Below, piece after piece: positions 1 to 6,381 of a stretch of DNA of 8,656 nt (positions are counted from its first letter, which is position 1; each line of letters starts with the position of its first letter). Location: contig WLHG01000031.1 of NCBI GenBank assembly GCA_009702845.1, positions 1-8,656 on the forward strand, in the 5' to 3' direction. Below the pieces are notes generated by a model. The model was not told the DNA's origin. It made no database searches and saw nothing but the letters and a program-made list of their open reading frames with translations. Source of the stretch: Actinomycetota bacterium. Lineage in GTDB: Bacteria; Actinomycetota; Actinomycetes; Nanopelagicales; Nanopelagicaceae. The translations under genes and the position numbers were made by a program.

Positions 1-1
1 G

Positions 2-1054
2 CAAATGCGCGAAAGTGCTGGCATCGTTGATCTTTCAGCCTTTGCAATCTTTGATGTCACCGGACCCGGTGCATTAGCCGTCGTACAAAAAGCTGCTTTG
101 CGTCAGATGGATGTTGCCATTGGTCGTGTTGTCTACACGCCAGTACTTGCTCCAAATGGCGGCTTTAAATCAGATTTAACAATCATGCGACTTGATACAA
201 ATCATTTCCGCGTGGTCACAGGCGGTGCACATGGCATGGCCGATAAAAAGTGGTTTAGCGATTTGCTACCCGCTGATGGTTCGGCACAGATCTTTGACTT
301 AACTTCTAGTTATACAACGGTCGGAATCTGGGGACCAAAGGCGCGCGAGATTATTCAAGCGATAACAAAGAGCGATATGGGTAAAGATGCCTTTAAGTTC
401 AGCACATGTAAGGTAATTGAAGTTGGTCCACTCCGTGTTCTGGCATCACGTATCTCCTACGTAGGAGATCTTGGCTGGGAGTTCTATATTCCTATTGAAC
501 AGGGCGCAAAGTTATGGGAGATGCTTTGGGATAGTGGCAAGAAGCACGGGATGATTCCAGTAGGTATCGGCGTCTACGGCACAACTGGTCGACTTGAAAA
601 ATGCTATCGCGCTTACGGCCCAGAGCTTGAAACCGAGTACACGGTAGTCGAGGCTGGAATGCAATCTCCGAAGCTTAAAGAGGCCGACTTCATAGGTAAG
701 GCCGCGCACGTTAAGCACCGCAGTGAAAAACCAATCACAATGCTTTGTACATTATTTGTCGATGATCACACATCATTAAACGGTGAGAAGCGATACATGA
801 TGGGTAACGAACCAATACTTACCCTTGATAAGCAACCGATAGTTGACTCACATGGTCGCCGTTCATATGTCACGAGCGCAGGATCAGCACCATCATTGGG
901 AAAGCACATTCTGATGTCGTATCTACCTACAGAGCTGGCCGTTGCCGGCAATAAATTCATCGTTGAATATTTGGGCGAGCACTACCCATGTTCAGTGGCT
1001 GAAGTCGGTGCTACGCCTGTCTTTGATCCCTCAAATGAACGGATTATCGCCTAA
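2..1054 (+). CDS. GcvT-type aminomethyltransferase / C-terminal part of a dimethylglycine- or sarcosine-dehydrogenase-like protein (5' partial)
   Basis: The reading frame is open from the left edge; the first Met codon (base 5) lies inside a conserved stretch (MRESAGIVDLSAF), which in this family is preceded by more protein, so the true start is upstream. Residues are numbered from that Met. The GcvT folate-binding fold is recognised by SDLTIMRL with Asp57, at the place of the catalytic Asp of GcvT, by VVTGGAHG (70-77), SYVGDLGWEFYIP (151-163) and RLEKCYRAYGPELE (196-209), and by a C-terminal barrel-like domain ending VAEVGATPVFDP. Such domains move a one-carbon unit from an N-methyl or aminomethyl substrate to tetrahydrofolate. 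In dimethylglycine and sarcosine dehydrogenases the domain follows an FAD-dependent amine oxidase domain. The etfBA pair directly downstream favours that fused dehydrogenase over glycine-cleavage T-protein. The stretch after Gly189 (VYGTTGRLEK) differs from the more usual ALDSLRLEKGYR, so the substrate is uncertain. The stop overlaps the etfB start by one base. Confidence 0.8.
   Translation, partial: QMRESAGIVDLSAFAIFDVTGPGALAVVQKAALRQMDVAIGRVVYTPVLAPNGGFKSDLTIMRLDTNHFRVVTGGAHGMADKKWFSDLLPADGSAQIFDLTSSYTTVGIWGPKAREIIQAITKSDMGKDAFKFSTCKVIEVGPLRVLASRISYVGDLGWEFYIPIEQGAKLWEMLWDSGKKHGMIPVGIGVYGTTGRLEKCYRAYGPELETEYTVVEAGMQSPKLKEADFIGKAAHVKHRSEKPITMLCTLFVDDHTSLNGEKRYMMGNEPILTLDKQPIVDSHGRRSYVTSAGSAPSLGKHILMSYLPTELAVAGNKFIVEYLGEHYPCSVAEVGATPVFDPSNERIIA
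452..469. repeat. 18-bp perfect palindrome inside the GcvT-like gene
   Basis: ATCTCCTACGTAGGAGAT is its own reverse complement with no spacer. It encodes ISYVGD, part of a strongly conserved family motif, so the amino acids are explained by protein function, but the exact symmetry depends on synonymous codon choices. No gene boundary is near it, and no function is claimed. Confidence 0.5.
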
Positions 1055-1809
1055 TGGATGTACTGGTCTGCTTAAAGAGAGTGCCTCTTGCTGGAGGGAC
1101 GTTAATTCTGACTCCAGATTCGCGTGATATTGAAACCAAACACCTTGGCTTTGGAATCAGCCCCCACGAAGAAAACGCTGTGGAAGCTGGAGTTCAGTTA
1201 GTTGAGCAAATGGGCGGCACGCTTACTTTGTTAACGCTCGGACCAAGTGATGCTGAAGAACAACTACGTTCTCAGTTGGCAATTGGTGCAACTCGCGCCG
1301 TGCTCATCGAGACCGATGGACAGGAGTGGGATCCGCAGGGGACTGCAGCGGCACTTATCGATGCGATTAACGCCGAGGAAACAAAGTTTGATTTAATCAT
1401 CTTTGGTGCCGAGTCTGCCGATAGCGCTGGATATCAAATTCATATTCGAGTCGCACACGCACTTAATCGCCCCATCGTTACAAATGTAAAGTCAATGAAG
1501 ATTGAGCAGGGGATTGTTAGCTGTGAGCGAGTTGTCGCTAATGGGCGCGAGCATTATGAGGCACCACTTCCTGCGATTATTACCGTGCGAGATGGCTTGA
1601 ATATTCCGCGCTATCCATCGGTACCAGGACGAATGCAGGCGCGTAAGAAGATTGTAGATATGAAGAAAGCTGAGCCACGAGTTCCAAAACTTGAGAAAGT
1701 AACTCTCGCCCTTGCTCCTTCTAAGGATAAAGGCGCTGAGATTCTTGGCAAGGGTGCCGAGGCCGTACCTGCCTTAGTTGAAGTCTTGAAACAGATTGGA
1801 GCCTTCTAA
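1054..1809 (+). CDS. etfB: Electron transfer flavoprotein subunit beta
   Basis: This 251-residue protein has the usual length and fold signature of EtfB, the subunit that binds AMP (or a second FAD in bifurcating ETFs) and forms the heterodimer with EtfA. The N-terminus MDVLVCLKRVP, the segment GAESADSAGYQ (118-128) and the family signature around RVVANGRE...LPAIITV (159-178) followed by LNIPRYPS (182-189) are all present. The loop after RYPS corresponds to the recognition loop that docks dehydrogenases. The position of the anchoring Leu of human ETF (Leu195) appears to be Val190 here, and the following basic cluster reads RMQARKK. The nucleotide-binding segment does not read like the classical DDDCNQTG form, so whether it binds AMP or FAD is not settled. 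The start codon shares one base with the preceding stop (TAATG) and no strong Shine-Dalgarno is visible, which suggests translational coupling. Its likely electron donor is the flavoprotein encoded just upstream. Confidence 0.93.
   Translation: MDVLVCLKRVPLAGGTLILTPDSRDIETKHLGFGISPHEENAVEAGVQLVEQMGGTLTLLTLGPSDAEEQLRSQLAIGATRAVLIETDGQEWDPQGTAAALIDAINAEETKFDLIIFGAESADSAGYQIHIRVAHALNRPIVTNVKSMKIEQGIVSCERVVANGREHYEAPLPAIITVRDGLNIPRYPSVPGRMQARKKIVDMKKAEPRVPKLEKVTLALAPSKDKGAEILGKGAEAVPALVEVLKQIGAF
1798..1801 (+). promoter_or_regulatory. Shine-Dalgarno for etfA
   Basis: GGAG lies seven bases before the etfA ATG at 1809, inside the last codons of etfB. It supports this start and allows direct ribosome entry in addition to coupling through the TAATG overlap. 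Confidence 0.55.
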
Positions 1810-2768
1810 TGATTCTGGTTCTTATCGATCACGATCGCGGCGAACTCGATCCGCTCTCACTCAGAGCCCTTACTGCAGCCCGCGCCCTAGGCCAGGATGT
1901 AGAGGCCGTTGCAATTGGTAGCGAAGCGGCCGGCCTAGCCGGCATTGTCGGCGAATACGGCGCTAAGGTTTTACATGTTGCAAAGCATGCAATGATCAGT
2001 GATTACACACCGATGGCATCTGGCCGAGCTCTCAAAGATTTAGTTGAAAAACTAAAGCCTGCCGCGGTATTAGCTGCAGGCAGTCCTCGCGGCAATGAGC
2101 AGTTAGCTCACTTGGCTGCGTTTTTAGATCTGCCTATGGCTGCAGAGTGTTCTGAAATTACATTGGGTTCACCGCACCATGTCTTGCGAGCACGGTGGGC
2201 AGGTAACTTAATTGAATCGGCGAACGTACATGCCGAATTACTTATTGCAACAGTCTTAAGTTTTTCTGTAGAACCAGAATCAATCAATGCTCCAGCTTCA
2301 ACGGTTGCAGAGTTTGAGCCGGCTCTAGAGCCGCAGGACTCTGTTGTAAGAATTCTGAGCCGTGATTCAGGTGAGTCCAAGGGTGGAGTAACACTCAACG
2401 ATGCCAAAATTATCGTCTCTGGTGGTCGCGGAGTTGGTGGAGCCGATGGCTTTGGAAACCTAGAAGAGTTAGCTGCTCTTCTCGGTGGAGCAGTGGGATG
2501 TTCACGAGTTGTTACTAGCTCTGGTTGGCGTCCACATGCCGAGCAGGTTGGGCAGACAGGAACCAAAGTTGCACCAGATCTCTACATTGCCGCTGGAATT
2601 TCAGGAGCTATGCAGCACATCGCTGGAATGAAAAATAGCAAGACAATAGTTGTCATTAATACCGATCCAGAGGCACCGATTTTACGTTATGCCGACTATG
2701 CAATCATCGGAGATCTACACCAAGTAATACCCGCGCTCACTAGCGCCATACGTCAAGCAAAGGGATAA
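1809..2768 (+). CDS. etfA: Electron transfer flavoprotein subunit alpha
   Basis: This 319-residue protein matches EtfA in length and architecture: an N-terminal alpha/beta domain (about 1-165), a variable linker (about 166-197), and a C-terminal FAD domain. The FAD domain shows VSGGRGVGG (203-211), SR (232-233), EQVGQTG (245-251), LYIAAGISGAMQH (258-270) and INTDPEAP (283-290), which together bind the flavin that exchanges electrons with dehydrogenases and the respiratory chain. GISGAMQH and the following HIAGMKNS match the EtfA family signature. Together with EtfB it would accept electrons from the upstream demethylating dehydrogenase and pass them to the quinone pool through an ETF:quinone oxidoreductase, which is not in this window. 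It overlaps etfB by one base and ends three bases before fhs. The first domain gives no sign of an extra ferredoxin-like Fe-S extension such as some bifurcating EtfA proteins carry. Confidence 0.95.
   Translation: MILVLIDHDRGELDPLSLRALTAARALGQDVEAVAIGSEAAGLAGIVGEYGAKVLHVAKHAMISDYTPMASGRALKDLVEKLKPAAVLAAGSPRGNEQLAHLAAFLDLPMAAECSEITLGSPHHVLRARWAGNLIESANVHAELLIATVLSFSVEPESINAPASTVAEFEPALEPQDSVVRILSRDSGESKGGVTLNDAKIIVSGGRGVGGADGFGNLEELAALLGGAVGCSRVVTSSGWRPHAEQVGQTGTKVAPDLYIAAGISGAMQHIAGMKNSKTIVVINTDPEAPILRYADYAIIGDLHQVIPALTSAIRQAKG
2759..2765 (+). promoter_or_regulatory. Shine-Dalgarno for fhs
   Basis: AAAGGGA lies six bases before the ATG at 2772 and overlaps the end of etfA. It is the clearest ribosome-binding site in the window and sits at the only junction where the genes do not overlap, so fhs probably loads its own ribosomes. 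Confidence 0.6.
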
Positions 2769-2771
2769 AAA

Positions 2772-4436
2772 ATGTCAGATATCGAAATCGCACAAGCTGC
2801 AACCATAAAGCCAATCAATGATATTGGCGCATCTCTTGGCATTGACGTCGAAAACCTTGAGGCATATGGAAAGTACAAAGCAAAGGTTAATTTAAAGTAC
2901 TTAACGGCGCTTCCAGAGCGCAAAGGCTCTAAGTTAATTTTGGTAACGGCTATAAGTCCAACTCCAGCGGGAGAGGGCAAGACGACTACTACTGTGGGCC
3001 TCGGAGATGCGCTTCGCCATATTGGTAAGAATGCGATGATCGCTCTGCGCGAGCCATCTCTTGGTCCAGTCTTTGGAATGAAAGGCGGAGCAGCTGGTGG
3101 TGGATATGCTCAAGTTGTACCAATGGAGGATATCAATCTGCACTTTACTGGCGATTTTAACGCTATAGCCCTAGCAAATAACTTACTTGCAGCCCTTGTA
3201 GATAATCACATTCACCATGGCAATGAGCTTGCCATCGATATCCGCCGAGTGACCTGGAAGCGTGTTATGGATATGAACGATCGTGCACTGCGCGAAATCA
3301 TTCAATCTATTGGCGGCGTTGGTAATGGCTATCCACGAAGCGATGGCTTTGACATTGTCGTTGCCTCGGAGATTATGGCGATTTTCTGTCTTGCAACATC
3401 GATTGAGGATCTTAAAGAGAAGATCGGCAAGATTGTAGTTGGCTATAAGCGCGATAAGACTCCAGTGCTTGCAAGTGAACTCAACGCACAAGGTGCGATG
3501 ACAGTTATATTAAAAGACGCCTTCCAGCCAAACTTGGTTCAAACTCTGGAAAACACTCCAGCCTTCATTCATGGCGGACCCTTTGCCAATATCGCACATG
3601 GCTGCAATTCAGTTGTGGCAACGACATCGGCGATGAAGTTAGCTGATTATGTTGTGACAGAAGCTGGATTCGGAGCAGATCTGGGGGCTGAAAAGTTTAT
3701 TGATATTAAGTGCCGTAAGTCGGGCTTGCGTCCATCGGCCTGCGTTCTTGTGGCAACGGTCCGCGCAATTAAATATCACGGTGGTGCAGATCTCAAGACT
3801 ATTACCGAAGAAAACCTTGCTGCTCTAGAGGCTGGAATCGTTAACTTAGAGCGCCATATTCACAACATCAAGGATGTCTATAATCTTCCGCTTGTTGTAT
3901 CTATTAACAACTTTACAAGCGACACCGCAGCAGAGATTGCACTTCTCCGATCACGAGTTGAGGCTATGGGCGTAAAAATAGTTCTTGCCACTCACTGGGC
4001 AGATGGTGGTGCTGGGGCTATTGATTTAGCTCATGCCGTTGTTGAACTGTGTGAGATTCCAAATCAAATGAAGTTTGTTTATGAAGATGAGCAAAGCCTG
4101 TGGGAGAAGGTAAATGCAGTTGCCACAAAAATCTACGGTGCTAAGGAAGTAACGGCCGATGCAAAGGTCCGCCTTAAGCTCAAAGAGCTCGAAGCATCAG
4201 GTTATGGACACTTTCCGATTTGTGTGGCAAAAACTCAGTACTCATTTAGTACTGATGCCGCTCTCAGAGGGGCGCCAAGTGGACACTCAATCAATATTCG
4301 CGAAGTTAAATTATCGGCGGGCGCTGAGTTCATCGTCATGATCTGCGGAGAGATTATGACTATGCCAGGCCTGCCAAAGGTTCCAGCGGCCGAGCGCATT
4401 GATTACGTTGATGGAAAGGTCGTAGGCTTGTTCTAA
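2772..4436 (+). CDS. fhs: Formate--tetrahydrofolate ligase (formyltetrahydrofolate synthetase)
   Basis: This full-length enzyme has 554 residues, close to the usual 555-560. It catalyses formate + ATP + THF to 10-formyl-THF + ADP + phosphate, reversibly, in the cytoplasm. The family P-loop [13 protein letters not shown] is at 64-76. Further conserved blocks are [18 protein letters not shown] (94-111), [11 protein letters not shown] (118-128), [20 protein letters not shown] (261-280), [14 protein letters not shown] (296-309), AKTQYSFS late in the protein, and the terminal [16 protein letters not shown]. Nothing in these motifs looks broken. Lying between a THF-dependent demethylase with its ETF and a formate dehydrogenase, it is most economically read as working in the direction of formate release and ATP formation, although the sequence cannot prove direction. 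FolD, needed to turn methylene-THF into formyl-THF, is absent from the window. The stop overlaps the fdsG start by one base. Confidence 0.97.
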   Translation: MSDIEIAQAATIKPINDIGASLGIDVENLEAYGKYKAKVNLKYLTALPERKGSKLILVTAISPTPAGEGKTTTTVGLGDALRHIGKNAMIALREPSLGPVFGMKGGAAGGGYAQVVPMEDINLHFTGDFNAIALANNLLAALVDNHIHHGNELAIDIRRVTWKRVMDMNDRALREIIQSIGGVGNGYPRSDGFDIVVASEIMAIFCLATSIEDLKEKIGKIVVGYKRDKTPVLASELNAQGAMTVILKDAFQPNLVQTLENTPAFIHGGPFANIAHGCNSVVATTSAMKLADYVVTEAGFGADLGAEKFIDIKCRKSGLRPSACVLVATVRAIKYHGGADLKTITEENLAALEAGIVNLERHIHNIKDVYNLPLVVSINNFTSDTAAEIALLRSRVEAMGVKIVLATHWADGGAGAIDLAHAVVELCEIPNQMKFVYEDEQSLWEKVNAVATKIYGAKEVTADAKVRLKLKELEASGYGHFPICVAKTQYSFSTDAALRGAPSGHSINIREVKLSAGAEFIVMICGEIMTMPGLPKVPAAERIDYVDGKVVGLF

Positions 4437-4861
4437 TGAAGTATTCACCGTGGTCTCAGGATGCAGCACGTGTACTTCTTGCGACCCTGAGCGATGAAAA
4501 AGGGCCCGTGTTGATGGCTCTTCAGTTGATGCAAAAAGAGTTTGGCTACGTGGACAAAGCCTGTGTTGAACTCATTGCAAACTACTTCAATAAATCACGG
4601 GCCGACGTTCATGGTGTTTTAACTTTCTATCATGATCTGCAAACAACTCCACCAACTGAGCATCAAATCTCAATCTGTGTGGCCGAGGCATGTCAGGCAG
4701 TAGGGGCCCGAGAGCTTTCCGCAGCGGTAAAGGCAAAGTTTGCCGATGAGACCAAGGATGCGTACTGCTTTGGTAACTGCGCACTCGGACCTGCGGTGAT
4801 GGTAGATGGAAAGATCATCGGTCGCGCAACACTGGAGAAAATTGAGAGCGCCCGCCAATGA
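4436..4861 (+). CDS. fdsG: NAD-dependent formate dehydrogenase gamma subunit (NuoE-like [2Fe-2S] protein)
   Basis: This small thioredoxin-like ferredoxin (141 residues) belongs to the NuoE/HoxE/FdsG family. An N-terminal helical part contains ALQLMQKEFGYVD (28-40), typical of the family, followed by VHGVLTFYHDL (58-68). The [2Fe-2S] ligands are Cys81 and Cys86 (CVAEAC, x4 spacing) and Cys111 and Cys115 (CFGNC, x3 spacing), followed by LGPAVMVDG. In soluble formate dehydrogenases this subunit docks on the FMN-binding beta subunit. NuoE of complex I has the same fold, but the neighbours (an FdsB-like NuoF and a NuoG fused to a complete formate dehydrogenase domain, with no membrane Nuo genes) identify it as the formate dehydrogenase form. 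It shares one base with the fhs stop and four bases (ATGA) with fdsB. No good ribosome-binding site is visible, so coupling to fhs translation is likely. Confidence 0.9.
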   Translation: MKYSPWSQDAARVLLATLSDEKGPVLMALQLMQKEFGYVDKACVELIANYFNKSRADVHGVLTFYHDLQTTPPTEHQISICVAEACQAVGARELSAAVKAKFADETKDAYCFGNCALGPAVMVDGKIIGRATLEKIESARQ

Positions 4862-6381
4862 TAATTTATATTCCGGGTGATAGCGCAGCCGTCTCAGTTG
4901 GTGCAGATGAAGTCGCAGCTGCGATCGCACAGCTTGCTCCTACGGCAAGAATTGTTCGCAATGGTTCGCGCGGGGCGTTATGGCTGGAAACTCTTGTTGA
5001 AATTCAAACTCCATATGGCCGTGTCGCCTATGGTCCAGTCACCGCAAAGGACGTAGCCTCATTATTTGAAGCCGATTTCCTCAACGGCGGAATCCACCCA
5101 CTGGCTCTAGGTAAAACTGATCAAATTAAATGGCTAGCAACTCAAGACCGTGTCACTTTCGCCCGCGTAGGAGTTATCGACCCGCTATCGCTAGATGACT
5201 ATATGGCACATGGCGGCCTAATCGGCTTGCGCAAAGCGCTCAAGCTTTCACCGGATGCGATTATTAATGAAGTTACCGAATCAGGGCTTCGAGGACGAGG
5301 CGGCGCCGGTTTTCCTGCGGGAATAAAATGGCGCACAGTTTTACAAAGTTACGGCTCGCAAAAATATATTTGCTGCAATGCCGATGAGGGAGATAGTGGG
5401 ACATTCGCCGATCGCATGTTGATCGAGGGCGATCCCTTTACATTAATCGAAGGCATGACAATTGCAGGTATTGCAGTCGGTGCTACACAGGGAATTGTTT
5501 ACTTACGCTCAGAATATCCATATGCCATCGCAACACTTCAAAAGGCAATTGATATCGCGCGAGAGAGTGATTGGCTAGGCAATCGCGTTCTTGGGTCGAC
5601 GCATGCCTTTGATATTTCGATTCGTGTTGGTGCCGGTTCTTACGTCTGCGGTGAAGAGACGGCGATGCTAGAAAGCATCGAGGGTAAGCGCGGAGTAGTC
5701 CGAGCCAAACCACCACTTCCTGCAGTTGAAGGTCTCTTTGGTCAACCCACGGTAATTAACAATGTTCTTACGCTCTCTACTGTGCCAATGATTTTGTCCG
5801 AAGGCGCAGAGGAATATAAAGCGCGTGGAGTTGGACGATCTCTTGGAACGCAGGTCTTTCAACTAGCTGGCAATATCGCACGCGGTGGAATTGTTGAGAG
5901 GGCATTCGGAGTAACACTTGATGAATTAGTCAATACCTATGGAGGTGGCACGTTATCTGGTCTGCCACTTCGCGCAATCCAAATTGGCGGACCGCTAGGT
6001 GCATACTTTTCAACGGCACAAATGGATACGTCGATGGATTATGAGTCACTCATCGCTGCAGGCGGAATGCTGGGTCACGGCGGAATCGTGGTCTTTGATG
6101 AGAGTGTTGATTTAGCGGTGCAAGCGAAATTCGCTATGGAGTTTTGTGCCATTGAATCCTGTGGCAAGTGCACACCATGTCGTATTGGTTCAACACGTGG
6201 GGCTGAAACTATCGACCTGATTATTGAGGGCGTAAGGGTGGATGAGAATAAGAAGTTGCTTCTCGACCTCTGTGAAGTGATGACCGATGGATCGCTGTGT
6301 GCCATGGGCGGTTTGACCCCTTTGCCAGTAAAAAGTGCCATGCTTAACTTCCCATCCGACTTCAATGGAGTGCGCAGATGA
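4858..6381 (+). CDS. fdsB: NAD-dependent formate dehydrogenase beta subunit (NuoF-like, FMN and NADH binding)
   Basis: This 507-residue protein is the diaphorase subunit that passes electrons from the Fe-S chain to FMN and then to NAD+. An N-terminal domain (about 1-110) is in the place of the thioredoxin-like domain of FdsB and contains no cysteines, so it carries no cluster. The NuoF core follows: GRGGAGFPAG (146-155, nucleotide binding), NADEGDSGTFADR (174 onward, FMN site, with the DS form usual in formate dehydrogenases instead of the EP of complex I), and GAGSYVCGEETAMLESIEG (258-276). The C-terminal helical domain binds a [4Fe-4S] cluster through Cys435, Cys438 and Cys441 (ESCGKCTPCRIG) and Cys481 (SLCAMGG). 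All ligands are present. It overlaps fdsG and fdsA by four bases each, which fits equal production of the three subunits. A bidirectional hydrogenase diaphorase would look similar, but the following gene rules that out. Confidence 0.94.
   Translation: MIIYIPGDSAAVSVGADEVAAAIAQLAPTARIVRNGSRGALWLETLVEIQTPYGRVAYGPVTAKDVASLFEADFLNGGIHPLALGKTDQIKWLATQDRVTFARVGVIDPLSLDDYMAHGGLIGLRKALKLSPDAIINEVTESGLRGRGGAGFPAGIKWRTVLQSYGSQKYICCNADEGDSGTFADRMLIEGDPFTLIEGMTIAGIAVGATQGIVYLRSEYPYAIATLQKAIDIARESDWLGNRVLGSTHAFDISIRVGAGSYVCGEETAMLESIEGKRGVVRAKPPLPAVEGLFGQPTVINNVLTLSTVPMILSEGAEEYKARGVGRSLGTQVFQLAGNIARGGIVERAFGVTLDELVNTYGGGTLSGLPLRAIQIGGPLGAYFSTAQMDTSMDYESLIAAGGMLGHGGIVVFDESVDLAVQAKFAMEFCAIESCGKCTPCRIGSTRGAETIDLIIEGVRVDENKKLLLDLCEVMTDGSLCAMGGLTPLPVKSAMLNFPSDFNGVRR
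6367..6370 (+). promoter_or_regulatory. Shine-Dalgarno that decides the fdsA start
   Basis: GGAG lies seven bases before the ATG at 6378, which forms the ATGA overlap with the fdsB stop. The next in-frame ATG at 6384 would have a 13-base spacing, so 6378 is the better start. Confidence 0.55.

Noticed and set aside
5..1054. A complete stand-alone glycine-cleavage T-protein starting at base 5
   Set aside because: The Met at base 5 falls inside a conserved segment that is preceded by further protein in all known family members, no ribosome-binding site can be seen before it, and no gcvH or gcvP is adjacent.
1928..1943. GC-rich inverted repeats (GGCCGGCC and GCCGGC-CTA-GCCGGC) in etfA
   Set aside because: They arise from Ala-Gly-Leu-Ala-Gly codons in the N-terminal domain; there is no U-tract and no gene boundary, so neither a terminator nor an operator is supported.
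2039..2056. A/T-rich 7-bp hairpin with a GAAA loop in etfA
   Set aside because: The stem is weak, mid-gene, and encodes ordinary protein sequence (LVEKLK); no regulatory context.
2316..2332. Overlapping palindromes GAGCCGGCTC and GGCTCTAGAGCC in the EtfA linker
   Set aside because: They are short, within coding sequence, and could easily occur by chance; no second copy was noticed in the window.
2108..2566. 152-codon open frame on the - strand inside etfA
   Set aside because: It lies antisense to a clearly conserved EtfA, is rich in Pro, Ser and Arg as expected of shadow frames, and shows no recognisable motif.
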